Shown here piece after piece: positions 8,108-17,772 of a stretch of 40,882 bases of DNA. The stretch covers positions 1-40,882 of the forward strand of contig NZ_CABHWW010000013.1 of the NCBI RefSeq assembly GCF_902170305.1. Reading direction: 5' to 3'. Origin of the DNA: Yersinia alsatica. GTDB lineage: Bacteria > Pseudomonadota > Gammaproteobacteria > Enterobacterales > Enterobacteriaceae. The stretch's first letter is position 1; each line of letters opens with the position of its first letter. Below the pieces are notes generated by a model that made no database searches, was not told where the DNA came from, and worked only from the letters and a program-made list of their open reading frames with translations. The position numbers and the translations under genes were made by a program.

Positions 8108-8138
8108 ATCCGGTAATCCAATCTGTGGATTACCGGAT
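8108..8138 (+). terminator. strong hairpin between hemR and hemS
   Basis: ATCCGGTAATCCA (8108-8120) and TGGATTACCGGAT (8126-8138) form a perfect 13-bp stem with a 5-nt loop, 31 bp after the hemR stop. No proper T run follows, so it may act as a partial terminator or as an mRNA-protecting 3' structure that makes hemR transcript more abundant than hemSTUV. Confidence 0.6.
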
Positions 8139-8193
8139 TATCATTTAACACTGTCACCTGCATATAAAAAATCAATAGAACGAGGAAGTCATT

Positions 8194-9231
8194 ATGAGCA
8201 AGTCAATATATGAGCAGTACGTCCAAGCCAAAGCAGATAATCCGGGCAAATATGCGCGCGATTTAGCCACCCTGATGGAGATTTCAGAAGCGGAACTGAC
8301 CCACAGCCGGGTTGGCCATGATGCTAAACGTTTGCATGCTGATGCTCGCACTCTGCTGGCGGCCTTGGAAGCAGTGGGTGAAGTCAAAGCGATCACCCGC
8401 AACACTTATGCAGTACATGAGCAAATGGGCTGCTACGAGAATCAACACCTGAATGGCCATGCCGGATTGATCCTCAACCCGCGTAACCTGGATTTACGTT
8501 TGTTCCTCAATCAGTGGGCCAGCGCCTTTACTTTGACAGAAGAAACGCGCCACGGCGTGCGCCATAGCATTCAGTTCTTCGACCATCAGGGTGATGCTTT
8601 ACATAAAGTGTATGTCACGGAAAAAACTGACATGGCCGCTTGGGATGCACTGCTGGCGAAGTTTATCAGTGCAGAAAACCCAGAATTACAGTTAGAGCCA
8701 CTGCGTGCCACTGAGGTTACCGAACCGACTGCCACAGATGATGCTGTCGATGCTGAATGGCGTGCCATGACTGATGTGCACCAGTTCTTCCAGTTGCTCA
8801 AGCGCAATAATCTGACTCGCCAACAAGCCTTCCGTGCCGTCGGCGATGATCTGGCTTATCAGGTTGATAACAGCTCACTGACGCAACTGCTGCATATCGC
8901 ACAGCAAGAGCAGAACGAAATCATGATTTTCGTCGGTAACCGCGGTTGTGTGCAAATTTTCACTGGCATGATTGAAAAAGTCACTCCACATCAAGACTGG
9001 ATTAACGTTTTCAACCAGCGTTTTACGCTACATCTGATCGAAACAGCCATTGCTGAAAGCTGGATTACCCGCAAGCCGACCAAAGACGGATTTGTCACCA
9101 GCCTGGAGCTGTTTGCTGCCGATGGCACCCAGCTTGCTCAACTTTATGGTCAGCGTACTGAAGGCCAACCAGAACAAAACCAATGGCGTGAGCAGATTGC
9201 TCGCCTAAACAATAAGGATATCGCCGCATGA
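8194..9231 (+). CDS. hemS: hemin-degrading factor HemS
   Basis: A 345-residue cytoplasmic heme-binding protein of the HemS/ChuS/HmuS family, built of two tandem copies of the same fold. The parallel stretches [16 protein letters not shown] (about 125) and [16 protein letters not shown] (about 305) mark the repeats. The family binds incoming heme and degrades it or passes it on, with an iron ligand His in the middle of the protein. The ATG at 8194 has CGAGGAAG upstream. It overlaps hemT by ATGA, so it belongs to one coupled unit with hemT, hemU and hemV. Confidence 0.95.
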   Translation: MSKSIYEQYVQAKADNPGKYARDLATLMEISEAELTHSRVGHDAKRLHADARTLLAALEAVGEVKAITRNTYAVHEQMGCYENQHLNGHAGLILNPRNLDLRLFLNQWASAFTLTEETRHGVRHSIQFFDHQGDALHKVYVTEKTDMAAWDALLAKFISAENPELQLEPLRATEVTEPTATDDAVDAEWRAMTDVHQFFQLLKRNNLTRQQAFRAVGDDLAYQVDNSSLTQLLHIAQQEQNEIMIFVGNRGCVQIFTGMIEKVTPHQDWINVFNQRFTLHLIETAIAESWITRKPTKDGFVTSLELFAADGTQLAQLYGQRTEGQPEQNQWREQIARLNNKDIAA

Positions 9232-10067
9232 GACTAAGGTTGCTGTCACTCCCTTTCATTCTGTCACTGAGTGCCTATCTTCTGCCGCTGAATACATTAG
9301 CCGCAGAACGTATTGTCACCATTGGTGGCGATGTAACAGAAATCGCCTATGCACTGGGTGCCGGTGGCGAGATTGTGGCCCGTGACAGTACCAGTCTACA
9401 ACCTCAGGCGGTGCAGAAGCTGCCTGATGTCGGCTATATGCGCATGCTCAATGCCGAAGGGATTCTGGCAATGAAGCCCACCATGCTGCTGGTGAGCGAA
9501 CTTGCGCAACCTTCACTGGTGCTCAAACAAGTTGCTGACAGCGGTGTGAACGTCGTCACCGTCCCCGGTCAAACAACGCCGGAAAGTGTGGCGGTGAAGA
9601 TAAATGCAGTTGCCGCAGCACTGCATCAGCAGGAAAAAGGGCAAGAATTGATTAAGGACTATCAGCAACGTTTGGGCGCAGTGAGCAATACGCCGCTGCC
9701 AGTCAAAGTGCTGTTCGTCATGAGCCACGCCGGCTTAACGCCAATGGCCGCTGGCCAAAATACCGCCGCCGATGCCATGATCCGTGCTGCGGGTGGCAAC
9801 AATGCAATGCAAGGCTTCAGCCGCTATCGTCCATTATCGCAAGAAGGGGTTATTGCCAGCGCACCCGATTTATTGCTGATCACCAGTGACGGTGTAAGAG
9901 CACTGGGGGGCAGTGAAGGTATCTGGAAATTACCGGGCATGGCTTTAACACCTGCAGGTAAAAATAAACGCCTGTTAGTTGTCGATGATATGGCATTGCT
10001 CGGCTTTGGTCTGGAAACACCGCAAGTGCTGGCGCAACTGCGCAAAGGCATGGAACAAGCGCAATGA
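9228..10067 (+). CDS. hemT: periplasmic heme-binding protein HemT
   Basis: A 279-residue cluster A-type solute-binding protein of the FepB/BtuF fold. The Sec signal peptide of about 25 residues ends near LNTLA-AE. The start of the mature protein, [20 protein letters not shown], is characteristic of heme-binding HmuT/ShuT, as is [17 protein letters not shown]; the Tyr in this region is the known heme ligand type. It carries heme from the outer-membrane receptor to HemU. It overlaps hemS and hemU by ATGA each. Confidence 0.95.
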   Translation: MRLRLLSLPFILSLSAYLLPLNTLAAERIVTIGGDVTEIAYALGAGGEIVARDSTSLQPQAVQKLPDVGYMRMLNAEGILAMKPTMLLVSELAQPSLVLKQVADSGVNVVTVPGQTTPESVAVKINAVAAALHQQEKGQELIKDYQQRLGAVSNTPLPVKVLFVMSHAGLTPMAAGQNTAADAMIRAAGGNNAMQGFSRYRPLSQEGVIASAPDLLLITSDGVRALGGSEGIWKLPGMALTPAGKNKRLLVVDDMALLGFGLETPQVLAQLRKGMEQAQ

Positions 10068-11068
10068 ATTGCCGTGTCCATCCACGCCTGATGCTCGGCA
10101 TCTTGCTGATGATTCTGATTCTATTAGCGCTCGGCTCGGCCAATATGGGGGCATTAACCCTCTCGTTTCGCACGTTATGGCATGCATCATTAGATGATGC
10201 CATGTGGCATATCTGGCTAAATATTCGTCTGCCCCGCGTGCTATTAGCTGTGGTTGTGGGTTGTGCGCTGGCGGTTTCCGGCGCCATTATGCAGGGGTTA
10301 TTCCGCAACCCGCTAGCCGACCCAGGCCTACTGGGTATCAGCAGCGGCGCGGCCTTGTGTGTCGGGCTGATTATTGTCATGCCATTTAGCCTGCCGCCAC
10401 TGTTGGCACTTTATAGCCATATGGTGGGAGCCTTTATCGGCAGTCTGGCCATTTCTGCCATTATCTTTACCCTCAGCCGCTGGGGGCATGGCAATTTATC
10501 GCGCCTGCTGTTGGCGGGTATCGCGATCAATGCGTTGTGTGGTGCCGCAGTCGGCGTGCTGACTTATATCAGTGATGACCAGCAGTTACGCCAATTCTCC
10601 TTATGGAGCATGGGGAGCTTGGGTCAAGCACAATGGTCGACACTTCTGGTCGCCGCATCGTTAATCCTGCCCGCTTGTGTGCTCGGTTTATTACAGGCGC
10701 GCCAGTTGAATTTATTGCAGTTAGGGGATGAAGAAGCGCATTACCTTGGCGTCAATGTGCGGCAAGCTAAGCTGCGCTTGCTGTTACTCAGCGCAATATT
10801 GATTGGTGCGGCAGTGGCGGTCAGTGGCGTTATCGGTTTTATCGGCCTGGTTGTCCCACATCTTATCCGCATGCGGATTGGCGCTGATCACCGCTGGCTA
10901 TTACCCGGTGCTGCACTGGGTGGAGCTTGCTTATTATTGACTGCGGATACATTGGCGCGAACTTTAGTTGCTCCGGCTGAAATGCCTGTCGGGTTGATAA
11001 CCAGTCTCTTAGGTGGGCCTTATTTTCTGTGGCTGATTTTACGTCAGCGGGAGCAACGCAGTGGTTGA
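10064..11068 (+). CDS. hemU: heme ABC transporter permease HemU
   Basis: A 334-residue permease of the BtuC/FecCD family with about ten hydrophobic segments. The family signature [20 protein letters not shown] appears near residue 50, followed by [20 protein letters not shown]. The coupling helix for the ATPase lies in [17 protein letters not shown] near 220. It forms the inner-membrane channel for heme with HemV. The start overlaps hemT, and the last codons overlap the hemV start. Confidence 0.95.
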   Translation: MNCRVHPRLMLGILLMILILLALGSANMGALTLSFRTLWHASLDDAMWHIWLNIRLPRVLLAVVVGCALAVSGAIMQGLFRNPLADPGLLGISSGAALCVGLIIVMPFSLPPLLALYSHMVGAFIGSLAISAIIFTLSRWGHGNLSRLLLAGIAINALCGAAVGVLTYISDDQQLRQFSLWSMGSLGQAQWSTLLVAASLILPACVLGLLQARQLNLLQLGDEEAHYLGVNVRQAKLRLLLLSAILIGAAVAVSGVIGFIGLVVPHLIRMRIGADHRWLLPGAALGGACLLLTADTLARTLVAPAEMPVGLITSLLGGPYFLWLILRQREQRSG

Positions 11069-11879
11069 TATGGCAGGAATGAATAGCGCGGCAATAACAT
11101 CGACGGCGTTATTAGAAGCAAATCAGCTGTCCTACCAAGTACAGGGGCGAAAACTGATTAATAACGTTTCACTACAAATTGCCAGCGGTGAAATGGTGGC
11201 GATTATCGGGCCAAACGGTGCAGGGAAATCCACGTTACTGCGTTTGTTAACCGGCTATCTGACGCCGTCAGATGGCGAGTGTCAGTTGCTGGGGAAAAAC
11301 CTCAATAGCTGGCAGCCACAAGCATTGGCCCGCACCCGTGCGGTGATGCGCCAATACAGTGATTTGGCGTTTCCATTTAGTGTCAGTGAAGTGATTCAGA
11401 TGGGGCGCGCACCTTATGGGGCGGCGCAAAACCGGCATGCATTACAAGAAGTGATGGCACAGACGGATTGTTTGGCACTGGCACAGCGTGACTATCGTGC
11501 ACTGTCCGGTGGTGAGCAGCAACGTGTACAGCTTGCACGGGTATTAGCACAATTGTGGCAACCCGAACCAACGCCGCGTTGGCTGTTCCTTGACGAACCG
11601 ACATCCGCATTAGATTTGTATCATCAACAACATACGTTGCGTCTACTGCGTCAGCTCACTCTCCAGGAACCTTTGGCAGTGTGCTGTGTGCTGCATGATC
11701 TGAATCTGGCGGCACTGTATGCCGATCGTATTTTGTTGCTGGCACAGGGTGAACTCGTTGCCTGCGGCACACCAGAAGAAGTGCTCAACGCCGAAACACT
11801 AACCCGCTGGTATCAGGCCGATTTGGGCATTTCACGCCACCCTGAAACTGCCCTGCCGCAGATTTATTTACGTCAATAA
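11061..11879 (+). CDS. hemV: heme ABC transporter ATP-binding protein HemV
   Basis: A 272-residue ABC ATPase. Walker [10 protein letters not shown] is at about 51-59, the signature [17 protein letters not shown] at about 148, Walker [13 protein letters not shown] at about 173, and the switch His in [13 protein letters not shown] at about 212. It energises HemTU heme import. I take GTG at 11061 with GGGAG upstream, which overlaps the hemU end; ATG at 11070 would also give a normal protein. Its last codons form the left arm of a 15-bp perfect hairpin that continues past the stop. Confidence 0.93.
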   Translation: MVDMAGMNSAAITSTALLEANQLSYQVQGRKLINNVSLQIASGEMVAIIGPNGAGKSTLLRLLTGYLTPSDGECQLLGKNLNSWQPQALARTRAVMRQYSDLAFPFSVSEVIQMGRAPYGAAQNRHALQEVMAQTDCLALAQRDYRALSGGEQQRVQLARVLAQLWQPEPTPRWLFLDEPTSALDLYHQQHTLRLLRQLTLQEPLAVCCVLHDLNLAALYADRILLLAQGELVACGTPEEVLNAETLTRWYQADLGISRHPETALPQIYLRQ

Positions 11880-11889
11880 ATCTGCGGCA
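11854..11889 (+). terminator. 15-bp hairpin across the hemV stop codon
   Basis: TGCCGCAGATTTATT (11854-11868) pairs perfectly with AATAAATCTGCGGCA (11875-11889) around TACGTC, with the hemV stop inside the right arm. No T run follows. It probably protects or ends the hem transcript. Confidence 0.6.
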
Positions 11890-11902
11890 AATTAAATGAT
11901 GC

Positions 11903-11924
11903 CCAGAGCCAGCCTATGGTTGGT
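11903..11924. repeat. direct repeat, left copy
   Basis: The 22 nt beginning CCAGAGCCAGCC match the copy at 12052-12073 at 20 positions. The two copies flank about 127 bp of noncoding DNA between hemV and the MocR gene. Each copy also has weak internal symmetry (CCA...TGG). The flanked segment has a further small hairpin, TGACAAA-CTTAT-TTTGTCA, near 11932. Confidence 0.5.
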
Positions 11925-12051
11925 GAGCTTGATGACAAACTTATTTTGTCACTCCGAAACTAGCGGGGCGACTGCGCCGATGGGCGCTCCGACGGCTCAC
12001 ACCGTTACGACCCATTCGGCACATTTCCCCGCTTATCAACTTTGTCAGTTG

Positions 12052-12073
12052 CCAGAGCCAGTCTATGGCTGGT
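12052..12073. repeat. direct repeat, right copy
   Basis: This copy covers the stop codon of the MocR-type gene (minus strand) and can fold by AGCCA/TGGCT pairing, so it may serve as part of that gene's terminator. It differs from the left copy at two compensating-looking positions. Confidence 0.5.
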
Positions 12074-13517
12074 TCTGCTTTTCCAGCACTTGCGGAGATT
12101 CAATCTCTGCCAACAATTCATAAATCGTTTTACCCACTTTTTGCACTGCCCGCTCAATTTCTATCGTCATCGGCTTACTGTAGCTTAAGCGCAAACAGTT
12201 ACGGTATTTCCCCGAGGCCGAACTAATAAGCCCGGCAGCAACCTGCACACCCAGCGGTAACAAGCAGCGATTGAGTCGCTGGCTATCAAATCCGTGTGGC
12301 AATTCGACCCATAACATAAAACTCCCCTGCGGCCTGCTCAGGCAAGTATTCGGTGGGAAATACTTCATCACCCAGCTGGTCATAATGTCGCGATTACGTT
12401 GGTATTGGCGGCGCATCCGGCGCAAGTGCTGCATGTAATGCCCTTGCTTGATAAATTCAGCCATTGCCAATTGAGGCAGAGAGGCGACCCGCCCGGCGGA
12501 AATATATTTCATATGCAGCGCTTTATCTAAATAGCGCCCAGGGGCAATCCAACCGATACGCAAACCGGGGGCGACGGTTTTAGAAAAGGAGCTGCACAGC
12601 AATACACGCCCATCATCGTCAAATGAAGCTATCGTGGGAGGGCGCGGATATTGATACGCCAAAGCACCATAAACATCGTCTTCGATAATCGCGATGTCAT
12701 AGCGCTGGGCGAGTATCAGCAGCGCTTTTTTTCGCTCATCTGGCATATTGTAACCCAGCGGATTATTACATGTCGGTGTAAGCTGAACCGCCTTAATTGG
12801 CCATTGATCCAAAGCCATTTCCAACGCTTCCAAACTGATCCCGACCACTGGATCAGTTGGGATCTCAATGACTTTCATACCCATTCCTTTCAAGGTTTGC
12901 ATCGCACCATGAAAACTTGGGGAGTCAACGGCAACAATATCACCGGGTTGGCAGACTGCACCCAGTGCCACAGCCAATGCGCCATGGCAGCCAGATGTAA
13001 TAATGATATTCTCAGCCGATTGATGATTACCACTGTCCAGCATCAAGCGAGCTATTTGTTCACGCAATACCAAGGAGCCGTAAATATTGTCATACTCCAG
13101 CACTTCTTCACTCTGATGGAGGCTAACGCGGCTCAACAAGCGACTCAGTATTTTAAGCCCCGGAGCAGAAAGATCCGGCGAGCCAGCACCCAGATAAATA
13201 ATATTTTCCTGCACACTTCTTTGCAGGAAAGCCAAGGTATTTTCCCACTGAGAGATTTCTACTGGCCGCTGTGCATGGGTGCATGTCGCAGGTAAAGAAG
13301 GTAGGTTTGAGCAGCAACGAACGAAATAACCTGATTTCGCTCGCGCTTCGATAAGCAAGCGTTCTTCCAATTGTCGATAAGCCTGCTGGACAGTACTGAT
13401 GCTGACACCATGTTCGTCACTCAACACTCTGACGGAAGGGAGTCGTTCACCGGCGCTATACAACCCTTCTTTAATACGCTGACTAAGAATGTCAGCCAGT
13501 TGTTGGTAACGAGTCAT
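12063..13517 (-). CDS. MocR-family transcriptional regulator (GntR HTH + aminotransferase I fold)
   Basis: A 484-residue fusion of an N-terminal GntR winged helix (residues 1-70: ILSQRIKEGLYSAGERLPSV, then HGVSISTVQQAYRQLEERLL) to a PLP aminotransferase-like domain (from about 110). The PLP Lys lies in SSFSKTVAPGLRIGW, with DDVYGAL and NPLGYNMP also visible. MocR regulators sense PLP, amino acids or related ligands. The ATG at 13517 has AGGTG upstream; the GTG nine bases earlier is less suitable. It is divergent from the DUF1127 gene, and the 160-bp gap holds three CATCTGTA-type boxes, which are candidate operators. It resembles the YdcR branch, but the target cannot be read from sequence. 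Confidence 0.85.
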   Translation of the reverse strand: MTRYQQLADILSQRIKEGLYSAGERLPSVRVLSDEHGVSISTVQQAYRQLEERLLIEARAKSGYFVRCCSNLPSLPATCTHAQRPVEISQWENTLAFLQRSVQENIIYLGAGSPDLSAPGLKILSRLLSRVSLHQSEEVLEYDNIYGSLVLREQIARLMLDSGNHQSAENIIITSGCHGALAVALGAVCQPGDIVAVDSPSFHGAMQTLKGMGMKVIEIPTDPVVGISLEALEMALDQWPIKAVQLTPTCNNPLGYNMPDERKKALLILAQRYDIAIIEDDVYGALAYQYPRPPTIASFDDDGRVLLCSSFSKTVAPGLRIGWIAPGRYLDKALHMKYISAGRVASLPQLAMAEFIKQGHYMQHLRRMRRQYQRNRDIMTSWVMKYFPPNTCLSRPQGSFMLWVELPHGFDSQRLNRCLLPLGVQVAAGLISSASGKYRNCLRLSYSKPMTIEIERAVQKVGKTIYELLAEIESPQVLEKQNQP

Positions 13518-13544
13518 TGATATCACCTAATCAGTAGTAACCAG

Positions 13545-13624
13545 TACAGATGGCATTAATTTGCACCATTCAGTTCATATATCTCACATCTGTATGGAAA
13601 TAATAGTCCTAATTTGCATCTGTA
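13545..13624. promoter_or_regulatory. three CATCTGTA boxes, candidate MocR operators
   Basis: TACAGATG (13546-13553, inverted), CATCTGTA (13587-13594) and CATCTGTA (13617-13624) share one octamer in a 160-bp divergent gap. The two direct copies are 30 bp apart. MocR proteins typically bind spaced direct repeats near their own gene, so these boxes probably control both the regulator and the DUF1127 gene. Confidence 0.5.
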
Positions 13625-13678
13625 ATGTTTTACGCCAAAGCTTCATTCTAATGACTCAGCGACTGACGAGGAGTCATA

Positions 13679-13918
13679 ATGAATAATATAATTGAAAATC
13701 AAATAGATGAATGCTGTTCGTCAACCATGCAGGCTGTAAAAAAACGCCGCAATATTTTTATTCGATTGTGGGGAAAAGCATACAGATGTGCATATCAATG
13801 GAATGAACGGCGTAAAACAGCCTATACACTGGAGCGATTGAGTTCAGCTCAACTAAAGGACATTGGCCTAAGCCGTGATGACATCAAACGAGATTACAGC
13901 CGCCCATTTTGGCGCTAA
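13679..13918 (+). CDS. DUF1127 (YjiS-like) small protein
   Basis: A 79-residue protein with a C-terminal DUF1127 motif: WNERRKTAYTLERLSSAQLKDIGLSRDDI, ending near a final FWR. In this family the Arg-rich LxxLxxxxLxDIGL motif is often linked to RNA or phosphate-related regulation in other bacteria; no enzyme activity is known. The ATG at 13679 follows CGAGGAGTCATA, a strong ribosome site. Divergent from the MocR-type gene with shared operator-like boxes, so it is likely the regulated partner. Confidence 0.8.
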   Translation: MNNIIENQIDECCSSTMQAVKKRRNIFIRLWGKAYRCAYQWNERRKTAYTLERLSSAQLKDIGLSRDDIKRDYSRPFWR

Positions 13919-13924
13919 ATGTGA

Positions 13925-14125
13925 CTTGATGGACAAAAACGGGCTGCCCATTCAAATAAAGAGTCTCGTGTTATTACTTTATCCTTAGAGCGGGCAGCTC
14001 AGTTTTACGACTATTATTCCTCATTAGCTTGCCAATATGGTGCTACTGAGGAAGTTGGCTCTAATAAGGTTCAATTTTTTTCTTATCAACTAGATCTGAG
14101 AGTGGAAATAGTGAGCACAAATTAA
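13925..14125 (+). pseudogene. unexplained start-less reading frame
   Basis: After the DUF1127 stop and an in-frame TGA, a 66-codon frame stays open to a TAA at 14123-14125. Its translation has balanced composition (for example LERAAQFYDYYSSLACQYG and VQFFSYQLDLRVEIVSTN) but no ATG, GTG or TTG start. It ends exactly at the convergent desulfurase gene. I read it as a possible C-terminal remnant of a lost gene, but I recognise no family and it may be chance. Confidence 0.25.
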
Positions 14126-15390
14126 TATTGCTTCACTATCTTATTTAGCGCGGATATAAAGAAATCAATATCGTCCAGAGTGTTATACACCGCAAATGAA
14201 ACTCTGACGGTTTCATTGACGCCAAAGAAAGCCATTAATGGCTGAGCACAATGACGACCGACCTGAACGGCAATTCCGGCCTTATCGAGTGCCAGGCCAA
14301 TAACTCGCGCGGGAATACCTTCGGCAATAAAACTGACAACTGCGGCTTTTATCGGTGATTGACCTAAAATATAAATAGCAGGCAATAAGGAAAGCTGCTG
14401 CGTAAGATAATCTAGTAATTTTTGTTCATGCTGGGCAATAGCTTTAATCCCAAGCTCTTGCAGCCAGGTAATAGCGGCCCCCAATCCGATGATTCCAGCA
14501 ATATTTGCAGTGCCAGCCTCAAAGCGCCGTGGAGGGTCAACAAAAGTAGATTGTTCAAAGTTAACATCTGCCACCATTCCACCACCACATTGCCATGGCG
14601 GCATATTCCGCAGAATATTGCTGCGACCATACAACACGCCAATACCCGTAGGCCCATAAACTTTATGGCCAGAGAAGACATAAAAATCTGAATCTAGCTC
14701 TTGCACATCAATGGCGATATGAGGCACTGCCTGGGCACCATCAATCAGTACTATGTTTCTTCTTTTTTGCCCCAATGCCTTTTGTCGTATGCCCTTACTG
14801 CTTGAATAATAGCCACTACTGGATTGATGGTACCCAGCACATTTGAGACATGAGAAAGTGCTAAAATCCGCGTGCGATGACTCAGTAATTGTTCAAGAAA
14901 ACCGGTCTGTAATATCCCATTGTTATCTACCGGCAGAATTTTTAGCTGCGCGCCAACCTCTCGGCATAGCTGTTGCCACGGGATAATATTACTGTGAGGC
15001 TCCAGAGCCGAAATCAAGATTTCATCACCTGCATGCAAATATGTCTTCCCCCAACTTGCCGCCACTAAATTAATAGCCTCTGTTGTTCCTTGAGTAAAAA
15101 CTATTTCATCTACCGACTGAGCATTAAGAAACAACCGCACTTGTTCTCTAACTTGTTCTAACTCTGTGGGTGCGAGTTGGGTGAATGTATCGACTCCCCG
15201 ATGTGCATTTGCATAATATTCGCTATAACATTTTGTTATTGCATCAATGACCACCTGTGATTTTTGGACAGGAAGATGCATTATCTAAATAAACTAATGG
15301 ATGACCATTTAACTGTTGTTTGAGAATGGGAAACTGTCTATAAATAGCATCAATATCCAATATCCCCCCATCTATTTGAGTATTTACCAT
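14122..15390 (-). pseudogene. SufS/CsdA-type cysteine desulfurase with two frameshifts
   Basis: Three consecutive pieces add up to a class V aminotransferase of about 420 residues: the N-terminus (FPILKQQLNGHPLVYLDNAS) from ATG 15390 with GAGGTG upstream; a middle piece ending near 14751 (HRGVDTF, VFTQGTTEAINLVAASWG); and a C-terminal piece (LIDGAQAVPHIAIDVQELD, the PLP Lys in FSGHKVYGPTGIGVLYG, the active Cys in GRHCAQPLM). N- and C-terminal pieces share one frame; the middle is shifted by an extra base at an A5 run (15261-15265) and restored by a missing base in 14763-14773. The catalytic residues are all kept. It is either a recent pseudogene or a read error at homopolymers. About eight residues are inserted before the LIDGAQ motif. 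Confidence 0.8.
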
Positions 15391-15511
15391 AAGACACCTC
15401 AATATTGTAAATCTGCTTTAATATTTTCACGAAAATCTGTCCTCTCCAATGGATGTGAATTATTATTCATTGTGAAAATGCTAGCTTGATATTAATTAAT
15501 TTATAGGTACA

Positions 15512-15531
15512 GAATCATCTTATAATGATTC
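15512..15531. promoter_or_regulatory. inverted repeat upstream of the desulfurase gene
   Basis: GAATCAT-CTTATA-ATGATTC is a 7-6-7 inverted repeat 122 bp before the desulfurase start. It resembles a degenerate Fur-type site and could be an operator for that gene. Confidence 0.3.
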
Positions 15532-15591
15532 CAATTATAGTGTTCCTTTTTTAATTAGTATGTTTTTATTTTATTTTTTATTTAAATAATA

Positions 15592-15611
15592 AACCCGCTA
15601 TATAGCGGGTT
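15592..15611 (-). terminator. terminator after foxA
   Basis: AACCCGCTATATAGCGGGTT is a perfect 20-nt palindrome 28 bp downstream of the foxA stop. On the minus strand it is followed by TTATTATTT, a suitable U-rich tail. Confidence 0.75.
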
Positions 15612-15639
15612 AGGTAATTAATGTTTTGATACTAATGCA

Positions 15640-17772
15640 TTAGAAGTCATAACCTACTGTCGCCTGTACCGAGCGCTCTGCCCCCCAGTAGCAGTAAGAA
15701 GTGCTGTAACAGGCCGCAACGTATTTCTTATCGGTAATATTATTTACATTCAATTGGACGAATGCCCCCTTCAGTGATGCTGCCCAAGTGCCCAAATCGG
15801 CGCGAACCGAAGCATCGCCCAGCGTATAAGAAGGCACACGTAAGGTATTAGCATCATCGGCCCACTGCTTGCCAATATAACGGATACCTGCACCAACATT
15901 AATGCCGTAGCCCGCCTCATATTGCGCCCACAGTGACGCCATATTTGACGGCGCTAACACCGGCGTATTGCCATCATTACCATCAATAGCATCTTTGAAT
16001 TTCACGCGGTTATAGGTGTAGCCCGCAATCACACTTAAACGGTCGTTAATCTGGCTGCGCGCTTCCAACTCCAGCCCCTGTGAATTCACCTTACCTGCTG
16101 GCACATAATAGGTCGCCGGAACGGCACGGTTTGCCACATCATTCTGTGTCAGGTCGTATAACGCGGCGGAATAGAGTGAAGAACTGCCCGGTGGCTGATA
16201 CTTGATACCCACTTCATACTGCTCGCTGGTCATCGGTTTCAGCAGTTTTTGCTGTGCATCTGGGAATAGACTTGGCGTGATGGCTTGGCTGTAACTGACG
16301 TAGGGTGAAATACCGCTATCGAAGCTATACAGTAATGAAGCGCGCCCACTGGCGTGTTTATCCGTACGCTCATCACTGGTATTGGCAGTCTTATTAATAT
16401 TTTCCGTTTTCATTCGATCATAACGGCCGGACAAATTCAGATGCCAATTATCCCACTTCATTTCATCTTGCAAATAAATGCCACTCTGCTCATAACGGCG
16501 ACTTAAATAGGATGAATTGATGCCAGGGGTTGTCAGCAGATAATCGCGGTACAGCGTACTGCCGCCAGAAATACCGGTGTAAGGATTCAATGTGGTGGCA
16601 AACGCGCTGTCGCTACGCAGATTATTGCGGAACTTCTGGAAGTCGCCCCCCAACATCACCTTATGCTCGACTACCGCCGTCGCAAAATTGGCCTGCAATT
16701 GGTTATCCACCGCAAATGCATTGAGTGAGGAATCTTCACCAGAGTAATAGCGGTTCATCAGCGTGCGATCGCTATTCCAGCCCCCCTGATAAACCTGTTC
16801 TAACTGACTATTAGAGTGGGTATAGCTGGCATTTTGCCGGAAAGACCAGACTTCATCGAACTGGTGCGCAAATTCGGAACTGTAGATTTGCTGCCAACGT
16901 TTAAACACATTGTGGTTAGTTTCGCCATCAAAGAAACCGCGACTTAACTTCTGCCCATAAATACTGCCATCCGCAGGAACCGCACTGTGATAACCACCAG
17001 AGGGGTCTTTTTGCAAATTTGCGCGCAATAATAATGAGGTATTTTCATCTGGCTGCCACAACAATGATGGAGCAATCGCATAGCGCTCTTCACGCTGATG
17101 GTCATACATGGTGTCACTGTTGCGCGTGATACCGGTCAGGCGAAATGCCCAATGCTCGGAAATCGCATCGGTATAATCAAAGGCGACATCTTGCGTATTG
17201 TGATTACCCGCCGTCAGACGGAAGTGGCCTTCAGAGGCAAATTGCGGGCGCTTGGATGTCATCATCACTACGCCACCGGGGATACTTTGACCATACAATG
17301 CCGAGGACGGGCCTTTGATCACGTCAATGCGCTCAAGAAACCACGGATCGACCTGTAACACATTATAACTGCCGCCATCACTGAGCAGTCGCAGGCCATC
17401 AAGGAAGGTATTGTTCACATCCCCGCCATGGAAACCGCGCAAAGCGACAGTGTCATAACGGGTTGCGCCGCCAGAAAAACCAGTGAATACACCGGGCGTA
17501 TAATTCAGCGCCTGGTTAACCGTCGCCACATTTTGATCATCCATTTGCTGACGGGTAATTACCGACACCGACTGCGCTGTCAGAATTAACGGCTGGTCGG
17601 TTTTGGTTGCCCCTTTGGTAGTTTTGGCGGTGTAGCCTGAAGTGGGTAAATCAGCTGCCTGACCGGCTTTGGCGGTGACTTCTATCGTATCGTCAGCCAT
17701 TGAAGCGAATGGAATAAAAATAGCCAGTGAGCACAAAACAGCAGAACGCTTTATTAAAAAAGCCGAGAACAT
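15640..17772 (-). CDS. foxA: ferrioxamine receptor FoxA
   Basis: A 710-residue TonB-dependent siderophore receptor; the length and almost the whole sequence agree with Y. enterocolitica FoxA as I know it. The signal peptide ends at FASMA (about residue 26). The TonB box region DTIEVTA, plug motifs LRGFHGGDVNNTFLDGLRLL and RIDVIKGPSSALYGQSIPGG, and the C-terminal aromatic GYDF are present. A Cys pair near the end (AACYSTSYCYWG) is retained. It imports the hydroxamate siderophore ferrioxamine B. ATG 17772 has GGGGAAG upstream; an in-frame ATG at 17829 is rejected. A Fur box lies about 200 bp upstream. Confidence 0.95.
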   Translation of the reverse strand: MFSAFLIKRSAVLCSLAIFIPFASMADDTIEVTAKAGQAADLPTSGYTAKTTKGATKTDQPLILTAQSVSVITRQQMDDQNVATVNQALNYTPGVFTGFSGGATRYDTVALRGFHGGDVNNTFLDGLRLLSDGGSYNVLQVDPWFLERIDVIKGPSSALYGQSIPGGVVMMTSKRPQFASEGHFRLTAGNHNTQDVAFDYTDAISEHWAFRLTGITRNSDTMYDHQREERYAIAPSLLWQPDENTSLLLRANLQKDPSGGYHSAVPADGSIYGQKLSRGFFDGETNHNVFKRWQQIYSSEFAHQFDEVWSFRQNASYTHSNSQLEQVYQGGWNSDRTLMNRYYSGEDSSLNAFAVDNQLQANFATAVVEHKVMLGGDFQKFRNNLRSDSAFATTLNPYTGISGGSTLYRDYLLTTPGINSSYLSRRYEQSGIYLQDEMKWDNWHLNLSGRYDRMKTENINKTANTSDERTDKHASGRASLLYSFDSGISPYVSYSQAITPSLFPDAQQKLLKPMTSEQYEVGIKYQPPGSSSLYSAALYDLTQNDVANRAVPATYYVPAGKVNSQGLELEARSQINDRLSVIAGYTYNRVKFKDAIDGNDGNTPVLAPSNMASLWAQYEAGYGINVGAGIRYIGKQWADDANTLRVPSYTLGDASVRADLGTWAASLKGAFVQLNVNNITDKKYVAACYSTSYCYWGAERSVQATVGYDF

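Noticed and set aside
13931-13998. GGGCTGCCC/GGGCAGC pairing as a terminator of the DUF1127 gene
   Set aside because: The loop is more than 40 nt and there is no T run.
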